Part shown: positions 39,781 through 48,790 of the stretch, piece after piece | Layout of the letters: each line of letters opens with the position of its first letter | How positions within the stretch are numbered: position 1 is the first letter of the stretch | NCBI GenBank assembly: GCA_019637175.1 | Contig: JAHBWD010000004.1 | Span: 124,001 to 188,000, forward strand | Length of the DNA stretch: 64,000 nucleotides | Direction: 5' to 3' | From: Labilithrix sp. | Lineage (GTDB): Bacteria; Myxococcota_A; Polyangia; Polyangiales; Polyangiaceae | Notes under the pieces: model-generated | Database searches by the model: none | Seen by the model: the letters and a program-made list of their open reading frames with translations, nothing else | What the model was told of the DNA's origin: nothing | Program-made: the position numbers and the translations under genes

Positions 39781-41463
39781 TCAGTCGTCCCACCAGTCTT
39801 TCTTCTTCTCCGGCGGCTTGCCCGAGTCCGGCTTCGGCTCTTCGTCGGGCTTCTCGCTCGTGTCGCGGTCCTTCTCGCGCTCGCGCTCGCGGTCTCGGTC
39901 TCGGTCTCGGTCTCGATCGCGCTCGTCGTCCTGCTTCTCTCGGTCGGCCGCCAGCTCGTCGGACGACGCCGCGTACCCGGGCTCGTAGGTGTTGCCGAAA
40001 TGGACGGGCCGCATCGGGCCGAAGAGCTCGTCGAAGGTGACGCTCATCCCGAACGAGAAGAGGTTCGTGAACCCGCGGTAGGCGCCCTCGTTGACCGCGG
40101 GGAGCAGATCGCCCGCGTTGTCGAGCGGCCGCCCGTTCTTGGCGCCGTTGACCGGTCGAACGTCGCCCTGCCCCACGCCGACGACGCGGTTGATCGACGC
40201 GATCGCCGCGTACGAGATGTCGAACGAGAACGCGCCGTGGCGGTAGCCGATGCCGAGCGTGCCCGCGATCTTCGCGAGCGTGTCGAAGTCGAGGCGCGTG
40301 TAGCGGAAGTCGGTCGCCGACGAGTCGAAGTACGCGCCGCCGCGGACCGAGACGACGCCGTCCCACGCCTCCATGTTGTACGCGCCGCCGCCGCGGACGC
40401 CGAACGTGTCGCGGTAGCCGTGCACGACGAGCGTCTCGATGTTCTTGAGCGCGCCGAGCTCGGGGACGACGATGCGCGGACCGTCGCCTTGCGCCGCGCC
40501 CCATCCTTCGTAGGTGATGTCGAGCTCGAGATCGTAGACCTCGAAGTTGCCCGCCATCGAGATGTAGCGGCCGCCCGCGCGCACGACGAGCGGGAGGCGC
40601 GTCGAGAGGAACGCCTGCCCCTCGCTCGGAGGCCGCAGCGACGTGAGCGTGCCTTGCGCGTCGACCGAGACGGGCGTCTTGACCGTGAGCCCGAACGCGT
40701 AGCTCGGCGCCGGACGGACGATCGCCCCGAACGTCGCCGCGAACGAGGTCGCCTTCGCCTGGAGCGTGCTCCGCGAGTCGCAGGGCTGGTACTCGGGGTT
40801 GGGGCAGTCGTCTTGACTGATGTCGGTGAACGACACGGTCGTCTGATCGAACTTCGAGAGGACGAGGTGCGCCGAGACGCCGAGATCGAGCCACGGCGTC
40901 ACGCGGTACGCGAGCGCGGTGGTCGGGTAGATGATCGTCGATCGCGACTGGATGAAGTCGTAGCGCGAGGCCGCCGGCGCCTGGGCGACGCCGAGAGGGA
41001 ACGTCCGGTTGCCGACCGCCGGCGGACCGAAGGCGCCGATCGCCATCGTGAAGCGATCGAAGGTGCCGAAGTCGGTCGAGAGCGCGGCGAACGGCGCGAA
41101 GAAGGGACCGCCCGCGTTGCGCACCAGCGGGAACGGCTTGCCGCCCCACGGCGTCGCCGGATCGTTCGGATCGTCGGGGAACTCGCCCGATCGCTGGAAC
41201 GAGAACGAGTGGAGGACGAGGTTGCCGCCGCCGAAGAGGCGCGTTCCCCGCTGGCGCGCGAAGCCCGCGGGGTTGTGGTAGATGGCCGTGCCGTCGTCGG
41301 CCTTGGCGACGAAGGCGCCGCCGCGCGCGAGCGCCTGCGCGCCGTTGTCGGGGATCTCGAAGCCGCCCGCGCGCGCATCGGGCGCGAACGTCGAGACGAC
41401 CGCCGCGAAGACGAGCGCCGAGCGAACGCGTAGCCGAGGGCCTCTCACGCGTGAAGCGTGCAC
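39781..41463 (-). CDS. OmpP1/FadL-family outer-membrane transporter with charged C-terminal tail
   Basis: 560 residues, first start 41463. A signal peptide ends near SAPDARAGG; the mature N-terminus GGFEIPDNGAQALARGGAFV, with the GTAIYHNPAGFAR motif, is the FadL hatch signature. Strands continue to about residue 480 (SVTFDELFGPMRPVHFG). The final 70 residues are not barrel: a run of Asp/Arg dipeptides (DRDRDRDRDREREREKD) and a Lys/Pro-rich end. FadL proteins import hydrophobic compounds. The tail is unusual for an OMP and is encoded by a hexamer repeat. Follows the Cys-rich lipoprotein gene by 28 bases, probably one operon. Confidence 0.88.
   Translation of the reverse strand: MHASRVRGPRLRVRSALVFAAVVSTFAPDARAGGFEIPDNGAQALARGGAFVAKADDGTAIYHNPAGFARQRGTRLFGGGNLVLHSFSFQRSGEFPDDPNDPATPWGGKPFPLVRNAGGPFFAPFAALSTDFGTFDRFTMAIGAFGPPAVGNRTFPLGVAQAPAASRYDFIQSRSTIIYPTTALAYRVTPWLDLGVSAHLVLSKFDQTTVSFTDISQDDCPNPEYQPCDSRSTLQAKATSFAATFGAIVRPAPSYAFGLTVKTPVSVDAQGTLTSLRPPSEGQAFLSTRLPLVVRAGGRYISMAGNFEVYDLELDITYEGWGAAQGDGPRIVVPELGALKNIETLVVHGYRDTFGVRGGGAYNMEAWDGVVSVRGGAYFDSSATDFRYTRLDFDTLAKIAGTLGIGYRHGAFSFDISYAAIASINRVVGVGQGDVRPVNGAKNGRPLDNAGDLLPAVNEGAYRGFTNLFSFGMSVTFDELFGPMRPVHFGNTYEPGYAASSDELAADREKQDDERDRDRDRDRDREREREKDRDTSEKPDEEPKPDSGKPPEKKKDWWDD
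39868..39922. repeat. Hexamer microsatellite (tctcgg/tcgcgc) inside OmpP1/FadL gene
   Basis: About nine consecutive six-base units, five of them exact tctcgg or one-base variants, encode the Asp-Arg / Glu-Arg dipeptide tail. Because the unit is a multiple of three, slippage would change tail length without a frameshift. Confidence 0.8.
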
Positions 41464-41491
41464 GCTACGACTCTATCGCAAGAGCGCGTCG

Positions 41492-42844
41492 TCAGGTGCC
41501 GGGGCAGCCCGGGGCCCCCGTCGGCTTGCCCGAGAGCGGGTTCGTGCAGGGCGCGCACTTGAAGCCCTTCGTGCAGCTTCCCCGCGAGATGCCGAGCGAC
41601 TGGATGAACCCGAAGCTGAGGCAGTCGCTCAGGCACACGCCCGTGTAGCTGCCGGTGAGGAACGTGCTGCCGCTGCACGCCGGCCCGCGGAAGTTCGGCT
41701 GGAGCATCTCGTTCGGGACGCAGAGCTCGGCGCCCTTGCTGCACGTGCCGTCGTCGTCGTCGAGGTTGCCTTGCTGCGCCTCGGGCACGAGCGCCTTCGG
41801 CACGCACTTCGCGCGCGACGTGCCTTGATCGGTGCAGCACGCGGTGAACGTCTTGGCGGGCTGCTTCGGGGCGTCGCAGCTCACGGTCTTGCAGGCGCCC
41901 GTCTCCTTGCCGTCCATCGGGTTGAAGCACGGCGTGCAGAGCTCGCCTTCGTCGCACACGTCCTTGGTGAGCTGCGCCTTCTGCGAGGCGACCTGCGGGA
42001 TGCCCGCGGCGAGGCAGCGGCCTTCGGCGCCGGCGACCGCGGCGCACGTCTTCGGGAGGTACTGGCCGCCGGCGGCGATCGACTTCTCCGGCGCGCAGAG
42101 TCCGGTCGCGCACGTGCCGAGGAGCGACGCGGCGCTCGCGGGCACGAGGCTCGAAGGAACGCAGCGCATGCCCGCGGGCGCGACCCCAGCGACGGGATCG
42201 CACGCGGGGAACGTCTTGACGTCGACGACGGGCGCGCCGGTGTACGGGCACGCGAGGTTCGACGGCGCGGGCGAGCCCTGGCCGCCGGGCGCGGGATCGC
42301 TCTCTTCGCACGTCGACGCCTGCTGCTTGCCGATCTCGCAGACGCCGGTGGGCTCGTTGTTCTTGAGCGGGTTGAGGCACGGCGCGCAGCGCTCGTCCTC
42401 GTCGCAGACGTCGCCCTCGCCGCGGTTCAAGAGGCCCGCCTTCGACCCGACCTCGGGGACGCAGAGGCTCATGCAGCGGCCCTCGCCGAAGGGCGAGTTG
42501 CACGTCTTCGGCGCGGCGCCGCCGCTCGCGACGAGCTTGTCGGGGACGCAGAGACCGGGGCCGCCTTCGGAGCACGTGTCGAGCGCGCTCGCGACGGCCG
42601 AGGGCACCTTGCCCTTCGGGATGCAGCGCGCCTGACCGCCGTCGCCGCACGCGCACTTCGGGTACGTCGTCGGATCTTCGGGGGTGAGCGCGGTCGTGCA
42701 CTGCCCGTTGTCGCTCGCGGGCTTCGCGCCCGACTGGCCGCCTCGCTGGCTCGCGAGGACGTCGCCGTCGACGCTCGGCATCGAGCACGCGGCGAGAAGC
42801 AGCGCGGTCATGCCCGCGGTCGCGATGAAATGCTTGGCTCCCAT
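41492..42844 (-). CDS. Cys-rich lipoprotein of three tandem repeats
   Basis: 450 residues from ATG 42844; the open frame upstream is unlikely coding. The lipobox is LLAAC in a normal signal peptide. The mature protein is three tandem copies of a roughly 130-residue unit, each with about a dozen Cys. Landmarks recur three times: RCIPKGKVPS / RCVPSSLVPA / KCVPKALVPE; LCVPDKL / LCAPEKS / LCVPNEM; and a closing C-x5-CxPCxNPL-x4-TG block (CAPCLNPLKNNEPTG, CTPCFNPMDGKETG, CAPCTNPLSGKPTG). Disulfide-rich exported protein; function unknown. Divergent from a TetR gene and followed by the FadL gene. Confidence 0.87.
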   Translation of the reverse strand: MGAKHFIATAGMTALLLAACSMPSVDGDVLASQRGGQSGAKPASDNGQCTTALTPEDPTTYPKCACGDGGQARCIPKGKVPSAVASALDTCSEGGPGLCVPDKLVASGGAAPKTCNSPFGEGRCMSLCVPEVGSKAGLLNRGEGDVCDEDERCAPCLNPLKNNEPTGVCEIGKQQASTCEESDPAPGGQGSPAPSNLACPYTGAPVVDVKTFPACDPVAGVAPAGMRCVPSSLVPASAASLLGTCATGLCAPEKSIAAGGQYLPKTCAAVAGAEGRCLAAGIPQVASQKAQLTKDVCDEGELCTPCFNPMDGKETGACKTVSCDAPKQPAKTFTACCTDQGTSRAKCVPKALVPEAQQGNLDDDDGTCSKGAELCVPNEMLQPNFRGPACSGSTFLTGSYTGVCLSDCLSFGFIQSLGISRGSCTKGFKCAPCTNPLSGKPTGAPGCPGT

Positions 42845-43153
42845 GTTCACCAACCCCGAAGGGCTGACTTCAAGAGTCGGACCACGCCTCACGCGTGGGT
42901 CTTCACGATGTTGCTCGCCAAGCACACCGTTGAATTTTCGGATCGCCGTGAACGGCTCCGATGTAGGCACGCCGCCCAGGGAGAAAGCCGACCAGGTGAG
43001 TCGTTGCCTCGCGGCGTGGATAGGCCCTGGACCACGCGGCATCGAAGGATTTCGCCGAGGGTGGAACACGGATGTTTCTTTGGTCGGCGCCGCGCGAGCC
43101 TGCCATGAAAACACCGGTGGCTACGCCCCGGGCGCTGATCGATAATCTCCTTC
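42845..43153. other. 309-base intergenic region between divergent genes
   Basis: Separates the Cys-rich lipoprotein from the TetR gene. It holds a CCACGC-CTCAC-GCGTGG inverted repeat at 42882-42898, about 40 bases before the lipoprotein start. I see no convincing small gene in it: several frames are open but lack ribosome sites and coding composition. It should carry both promoters and perhaps the TetR operator. Confidence 0.5.
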
Positions 43154-43909
43154 ATGACGAGGGCTGCGGCGGCGAACAAGCGCGGGGGCTCACGCGCGCG
43201 AAGCAGCGGATCGGCGACGCCAAAGGCTCCCTCTCAGCGGACGTCGGCGGTGCACGCGATCCCCGAGTCGCAGCGCATCCCCGAGTCGGAGCGCGCCCCG
43301 GGGCGCGGCAAGTACGACCGCTCGCGATCGCCCGACGAGCGCCAGAAAGAGCAGCTCCGGCGCCTGCTCGACGCGGCCGGCCACGTCTTCGCCGAGGTGG
43401 GCTGGGCCGACGCGACGGTCGAGGCGATCGTCAACCGCGCGGGCATGAGCCGCCGCACGTTCTACGAGCACTTCGACGATCTGCGCGAGTGCCTCCTCGT
43501 GCTCCATCAGAAGGTCTCGAAGGTCTCGTTTCGCGCCGTCGAGTCACAGGTGAACGCGCAGGCCGAGCCGCCGGAGATGCTCCGCATGGGCGTCACCGCG
43601 CTGCTCGGCGGCATCGCGATGTTCCCCCACATGGCGCGCGTGATGTTCCGCGTCGTCCGCTCCGCGGGCCCCGAGTTCGAGGTCATCCACGAGCAGATGA
43701 TGCAGCGCTTCGCCAAGCTGGTCGAAAGCGGCGTGCAGCGCGCCCACGAGGCCGGCCGCGCGAAGCGCCCGCCGGACGAGCTGCGCGTCTTCGCGCTCGT
43801 CTCCGGCATGGAGGCGGTCGCGATGCGCTACGTCATGCGCGGCGAAGAGGCGAAGGCCCTCGAGGCGGCGCCCGTCCTCATCGACATGGTGCAGAAGGTC
43901 TTCGCGTAG
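43154..43909 (+). CDS. TetR/AcrR-family transcriptional regulator
   Basis: 251 residues, longer than usual because of about 55 basic, disordered N-terminal residues. The TetR DNA-binding domain follows: QLRRLLDAAGHVFAEVGWAD, then ATVEAIVNRAGMSRRTFYEHF, the standard helix-turn-helix. The C-terminal ligand domain is helical with no recognisable effector signature. Position suggests it controls the divergent Cys-rich lipoprotein/FadL operon. Confidence 0.92.
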   Translation: MTRAAAANKRGGSRARSSGSATPKAPSQRTSAVHAIPESQRIPESERAPGRGKYDRSRSPDERQKEQLRRLLDAAGHVFAEVGWADATVEAIVNRAGMSRRTFYEHFDDLRECLLVLHQKVSKVSFRAVESQVNAQAEPPEMLRMGVTALLGGIAMFPHMARVMFRVVRSAGPEFEVIHEQMMQRFAKLVESGVQRAHEAGRAKRPPDELRVFALVSGMEAVAMRYVMRGEEAKALEAAPVLIDMVQKVFA

Positions 43910-43921
43910 GCTCGGGCGCGA

Positions 43922-44317
43922 TCAGAACGAGACGACCGGCCGCGGGAGCCGGAAGAGCGGGTGCTCGTCCGAGACGCCGCGCACCAGCAGATCGACGCTC
44001 CACGCGATCGCGAGCCCGGTGACGGCGCCGATCGCGTCCCACGCGAAGTCCTTCCACGAAGGCACGCCCGCGCCGGCGAGATCGGCGAGCTCCTTGACGC
44101 CGCCGGCCGTGAGCGTCACCGCGCCGGCGAAGATCAGCGCGTGGCCGCGCGCGTCGAAGATCGCGGCGCCGAGCGCGTAGCTGCCCGCGCCGATCCCGGC
44201 GGAGACGCCGAAGTGCGCGGCCTTGTCGCCTGCGATCCAAGGATCGTCGTCGGCGCGCGCCGTCGCGGGCGTCGACACGATCAGGAGCGCCAAGGCCGCG
44301 CAGCGCGCCTTCACCAT
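43922..44317 (-). CDS. DUF2279-like (YfiM) membrane protein
   Basis: 131 residues with a cleavable signal (TPATARADDD). The GDKAAHFGVSAGIG motif and later PSWKDFAWDAIGAVTGLAIAW match the YfiM/DUF2279 group of small periplasmic or inner-membrane proteins with a conserved DKxxHF. Two or three hydrophobic segments follow. It starts two bases past the stop of the large metalloprotease gene, so the two are translationally linked. Function unknown. Confidence 0.8.
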   Translation of the reverse strand: MVKARCAALALLIVSTPATARADDDPWIAGDKAAHFGVSAGIGAGSYALGAAIFDARGHALIFAGAVTLTAGGVKELADLAGAGVPSWKDFAWDAIGAVTGLAIAWSVDLLVRGVSDEHPLFRLPRPVVSF

Positions 44318-44318
44318 C

Positions 44319-47300
44319 TCACGGCGCGGGCATCGCGCTCTCGAGCGGCATCACGAACGTCGAGACGAGCTGACGCATCACCTCGATGTTCGCGACGTAG
44401 CGCTTGAGCGCCGCGTCCGCGCCCGGGAAGTCCGGGTTGAGCTGCGGTTTGCCGGCGAGGAGCCGGAGCTTCGGCGTGCCGTCCGGGTTCAGCACGTAGT
44501 TGCCGCCGGCGTCGGTCTCGACGACGTACGCCTCGTAGACGAGGTTGTTCGCCCACTCGAGCATGCGCGCGCCGATGCTCTTCTCGTGCGCGACGCCGAA
44601 GAGCGTCTCCGTTCCGGTCGTGTGCGCGCGGTACGTGATGCTCGTCACGGGATCGACGAACACGTACGTCTCGGCGGCGGGCCACGAGATCTGCTCCGAC
44701 GCGAGCGCCGTGATCCGCGAGTCGTCGATGAAGCTGCGCGACCAGCTCGTCGGGAAGAACATCGTGCCCCACACCATCGCGTAGAGCTGCTCGTTCCACC
44801 CGAACGCCGGATCGACGAGCTTCGGCGTCGCCGGACGGGCCCCGAGCCCCGCCGGCAGGTGCCACGCCGGATAGGCGAGCGCCGCGCTCGGCGACGCGGT
44901 GCTGCCCGGAGGCGTCGTCGCCCACGGCGCGAACGTCTCGATGTCGCCCGTCATCAGCGAGGCGAAGAGGCGCCGCACCTGATCGGGGTAGACCGTGGCG
45001 AAGTTCACGTTCTTGTAGCGACCGTCGATGAAGTCTTCCTTCGAGTTCGAGATGAAGGAGTCGAACGCCTCGGCGAGGTAATAGACCGCCCAGATCTTGT
45101 CGTAGAACGATCCGACCTGCTTCTGGTAGTCGCCCCACCAGTACCCCTTGCCGTAGTCGAAGTCGTTGTGGATGAAGCGCCCCGCGCCGAGCGCGACCTT
45201 GAAGTCGTACGGCGTCTCCGCCGGCAGCGGAAAGGGATCGGCCACGTAGATGTAGTCGACGAGGCCGTACGGCTGGATGCCCGGGCACAGATCGCTCGCG
45301 GTCGAGCAGTAGTGACCCGGCTCGGGGCGCGTGAGCATGCGCGTGAAGAGATCGAACGCGACGCTCGTCGCCATCGCGAGCGGACCGTAGTTGCCCTCGG
45401 CGAGGAGCTGAGGCGAAGGCTTCGTCGGATCGTCGACCTCGAGCACCATCGCGAACGCGAACGTCTTCGCGATGAGCTGGATCGCGTCGAGATAGTGACC
45501 CTGCACGCGCGAGACGACGTCGTACGAGTTGAACATCGTGCGCCCGCGGCGGAAGGCGTCGAGGATGTAGCGGTTCTCGTAGGCGCTCTCGAGGAAGCGC
45601 ACCTGCTCGTAGGCGTCGGCGCCGGCGTCGTAGGCGAACGAAGGGACGTTGCCGGAGTCGGCGTACTCGTCGGACGAGAAGAGGTAGCCGCGGCGGACGC
45701 GCCCCTGCGGATCGACCGCCTTCGCCGTCGTGGCGAACGACGCGTACGCCGGGATCGGCGCGAAGTCCGACATGTCGCGGTAGTCGACGACGTCGAGCGG
45801 CGCGCCGAGGCAGCTCGTGCCGATCGGCGACGCGGGATCGGGCTTGCATCCTTCGACGAGGCCGAACTCCGCCTGGTACTGCGTGTAGTGCATGTACTTG
45901 TATTCGGCGCTGTTCGGCTGCGGGAAGGCGTTGACGCCGAAGAGCCCCGGCGGATCGTCGAACGCGAGCGCCTCGAAGGCCTTCACCTGGCCGGCGCCGC
46001 CGGCCGACGTCGACATGCCGGGCGCGGCCCAGACGTCGACGACGCCGCCGTAGCCGAAGCGGATGGCCGCGCGGTCGTACTTGCCGATGAGGAACATGTC
46101 GAGCGACTGATCGCCCGGGTAGTCCATGACGCTCGACGTCGCGAAGCCGCCGATGCCGCCGTTGATCTCCGCGTCGGTGAGCGGATCGGTGTAGCGCGGC
46201 CCGATGCAGCCGGCGCCGTCGGTGTTGCCCGCGGCGCAGGCGCGCGTGACCGTCCCGTTGTTCGTGCGGAGCGCCCAGTAGCTCGGGTCGTAGTTGAGCG
46301 AGTCGAACGTGCCGGCGAAGTTGTGCCGCAGGCCCATCGAGTGGCCGAACTCGTGCGAGAAGACGCCGGTGGCATACTCGCGCCGTGCCCACTGATAGAC
46401 CTTGTCGCGGTAATCTTTGACGGCGCCGGGATCGTTGGGATCGGGCGGCGGATAGAGCTTCTGCGCCTTGCGCGCGAGGCCGAGGAGGTGATCGGTGTCG
46501 GGCGCCGCGCGCCGGCACGAGTGACGCTTGGCGCGGCCCATCGCGGCGCGTTTCTCGAGCGCGCGGCGCATGACCGGGCTCGTGCGCGCGAACGGCGAGG
46601 CGCGCTCGATCGTCGCGCGCGTCGGGGGCTCCTTCGGGTTGAAGCCCGCGGCCTGCGCGACCTCCGGCGTGATCATCTTCGCTTCGATCTCGCTGCCGCG
46701 GAGCTTCGCGAGCCGCTGCATCAAGACCGCGTTGCCCGGTCCGAGCCGGCCGCCGGCCTGGAGATCCTTCATCCGCTCGCGATGACGCGCCGCGGGCGGT
46801 CCCGGCCGCGCGGCCTTCGGCGCGCCGGTCGTGAAGGGCGTCATCGCCCTCGGATCGAACGACGCCATGCGCTCGGCGAGCTCGCTCGCGCTCATCGGGG
46901 CGGGCTTCTCGGCGGGACCGCCCGCGCGGTTCGCGCCGACCCAGTCCGTCACGTCTTGCCCTTCGATGAAGGCCTCGGGGGGGATGCGCCCGGAGATGAG
47001 CTCGACGAGATCGACGAGCTGCGCGGCGGCGCGATCGAGCGTGTGGCCCCACTGGTTCACGCTGCCGGCGATCTTCTCGCCGGTGAGCGGATCCTCCGCG
47101 TCGACCATGATGCCCCACGGCCCCTGCGCTTGCGGCGAGACGACGTAGGTGAAGAAGTTGTAGCGAAGATCGCCCATGCGCGGGCTGATCGGTTTGTCGC
47201 CGCACGCCGGGTCGTCCTTCGCGGGATCGACGGGGTTGTGACAGAGGACGAAGACGCGCGGCACCTCCGCGGGCGAGGCTTCGCCGATCGGCGGCACGAA

Positions 47301-48677
47301 GTCGTCGGACCAGCGCGCGGGCCAGGCCGTCTGCGCTTCGCAACCCGCGTCTTTGGTGCGGCGGCACTCGGCGAGGCGGCCCGCGAGGATCGCCACGCGC
47401 ACGCTGTCGCTCCAGGTGTCGACGACCTTCTTGGCGCCGTCGAACAGATCCGCCGGGAAATCGCGGTTCACGTGCCACGGGATGGTGCGGATCTTCCGCT
47501 CGCGCAGGGGGATGGTGCACGCGTGGCGGAACGTGTCGCAGCGTGAGCCGCGACCGGCGTCTTCACACTCGTCTTCGGTGCCGTTGGCGTCGAGATCGCG
47601 ATGGGGATCGGCGCCGGGCGGCGTCATCTTCGCGTCGTTGCACGAGAGGATCGGATCGTGATGCGACTTGTGGAAGACGTTCCACCGCGACGCGAAGCGA
47701 TGCCACTTGTCGTCGACGATGCCGTAGCGGCGATCGTAGCCGTAGCGATCGTTCGTGAAGTAGCCGAACATCTCCATCCGGCGCCCGTCGTAGTCGAGGG
47801 GCTCGTAGTCGGTGTCGACCACCTTCTTGAACGCGAGACGGAGCTTCACCTCGCTCGGGTTGCAGCTGATGCGCGGGTACTCGCCGATGAGCTGACAGGC
47901 GGGGAAGTCGCCCCACTCCTCGTCGTGGATCATCTGCGGCGCGGCGAACGCCTTGTTCGTGATGTCGAAGTAGCCGTTCGGAATGTCGTAGGTCGGCGCG
48001 TCGGGGCTCTCGGGCTCGCTGATGTGATACGCGATCGGATCCCATTTCACCGCGCCCCAGAGGCTCATCTGCGAGAGCGCGTCGAGATCGTAGGCGTTGG
48101 TGACGTTGTTCTTCGACCAGTCGACGCGGAGGTACTCGCGCTGGTTCCACGGTCGATCGACGGCGTTCTCTTCGACGACGTTGTTCTCTTCGCCGGTCTC
48201 CGAGTTGTAGCTGCGGCGGATGTCGAAGTGCTTGACGATGTCGAAGCTCGCGACGAGCTGCCCGTCGTTCGTGGGGCGCGCGGGACCGGTTTGCCCGGCC
48301 CCGGGGCGCGGCTCGTCGTTGCGCGGTCCGCCCGTGGTGCCCTTGCCGTCGGTGTCGTCGACGAGCTCGTAAGCGAGGCGCGCGAGGAGCTGCGTCTCGG
48401 TGATCTCCCACTTGATGCGGACGGTGGGCTGCGCGTCGGTGCTCGTGAAGAGCGACTCGGATCCGGCGCCGGCCGAGACGTCGACCACCGTCGTGCGGTA
48501 GTAGAACTCGGGGTTGTCGGACGGATCGTCGAGGCTCTCGCCGACGAAGAACGTCTTGGGCATCGCGCCGAGCTCGACGCGATTGATGGGATCACGCTCG
48601 ACGGCGCATCCCGAGCTGGCGGCACATCCCAAAGCGAGCGCGGCGACGCCGAAACGCGCTGAACGAGCGAACCCCAT
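44319..48677 (-). CDS. Very large zinc-metalloprotease (metzincin-like) lipoprotein
   Basis: 1452 residues. The N-terminus MGFARSARFGVAALALGCAA is a lipoprotein signal. The metzincin zinc site HEFGHSMGLRH occupies residues 775-785 (three His ligands plus catalytic Glu776), followed by a Met-turn in SSVMDYPGDQ, as in the DUF4953/DUF5117-type zinc-dependent proteases. Residues 25-770 and 850-1452 are large beta-rich domains with many aromatic residues. It should act outside the inner membrane on proteins; substrate unknown. It is alone in an operon with a DUF2279-like gene. Confidence 0.9.
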   Translation of the reverse strand: MGFARSARFGVAALALGCAASSGCAVERDPINRVELGAMPKTFFVGESLDDPSDNPEFYYRTTVVDVSAGAGSESLFTSTDAQPTVRIKWEITETQLLARLAYELVDDTDGKGTTGGPRNDEPRPGAGQTGPARPTNDGQLVASFDIVKHFDIRRSYNSETGEENNVVEENAVDRPWNQREYLRVDWSKNNVTNAYDLDALSQMSLWGAVKWDPIAYHISEPESPDAPTYDIPNGYFDITNKAFAAPQMIHDEEWGDFPACQLIGEYPRISCNPSEVKLRLAFKKVVDTDYEPLDYDGRRMEMFGYFTNDRYGYDRRYGIVDDKWHRFASRWNVFHKSHHDPILSCNDAKMTPPGADPHRDLDANGTEDECEDAGRGSRCDTFRHACTIPLRERKIRTIPWHVNRDFPADLFDGAKKVVDTWSDSVRVAILAGRLAECRRTKDAGCEAQTAWPARWSDDFVPPIGEASPAEVPRVFVLCHNPVDPAKDDPACGDKPISPRMGDLRYNFFTYVVSPQAQGPWGIMVDAEDPLTGEKIAGSVNQWGHTLDRAAAQLVDLVELISGRIPPEAFIEGQDVTDWVGANRAGGPAEKPAPMSASELAERMASFDPRAMTPFTTGAPKAARPGPPAARHRERMKDLQAGGRLGPGNAVLMQRLAKLRGSEIEAKMITPEVAQAAGFNPKEPPTRATIERASPFARTSPVMRRALEKRAAMGRAKRHSCRRAAPDTDHLLGLARKAQKLYPPPDPNDPGAVKDYRDKVYQWARREYATGVFSHEFGHSMGLRHNFAGTFDSLNYDPSYWALRTNNGTVTRACAAGNTDGAGCIGPRYTDPLTDAEINGGIGGFATSSVMDYPGDQSLDMFLIGKYDRAAIRFGYGGVVDVWAAPGMSTSAGGAGQVKAFEALAFDDPPGLFGVNAFPQPNSAEYKYMHYTQYQAEFGLVEGCKPDPASPIGTSCLGAPLDVVDYRDMSDFAPIPAYASFATTAKAVDPQGRVRRGYLFSSDEYADSGNVPSFAYDAGADAYEQVRFLESAYENRYILDAFRRGRTMFNSYDVVSRVQGHYLDAIQLIAKTFAFAMVLEVDDPTKPSPQLLAEGNYGPLAMATSVAFDLFTRMLTRPEPGHYCSTASDLCPGIQPYGLVDYIYVADPFPLPAETPYDFKVALGAGRFIHNDFDYGKGYWWGDYQKQVGSFYDKIWAVYYLAEAFDSFISNSKEDFIDGRYKNVNFATVYPDQVRRLFASLMTGDIETFAPWATTPPGSTASPSAALAYPAWHLPAGLGARPATPKLVDPAFGWNEQLYAMVWGTMFFPTSWSRSFIDDSRITALASEQISWPAAETYVFVDPVTSITYRAHTTGTETLFGVAHEKSIGARMLEWANNLVYEAYVVETDAGGNYVLNPDGTPKLRLLAGKPQLNPDFPGADAALKRYVANIEVMRQLVSTFVMPLESAMPAP

Positions 48678-48790
48678 GCAAAATTCCCCCCCGACGGGTC
48701 CCGCGCCTCCCTAAGCACGGAACGAGTCGGGCCGGCGCATCTAGCACAGGAAAGGAGGCGCGCCAGGTCCGGGAGAAACGGCGACGGCGC

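Noticed and set aside
42903-43106. Minus-strand frame in the 309-base gap before the Cys-rich lipoprotein
   Set aside because: No ribosome site, mixed composition and no signal; the gap is better explained as a shared promoter region.
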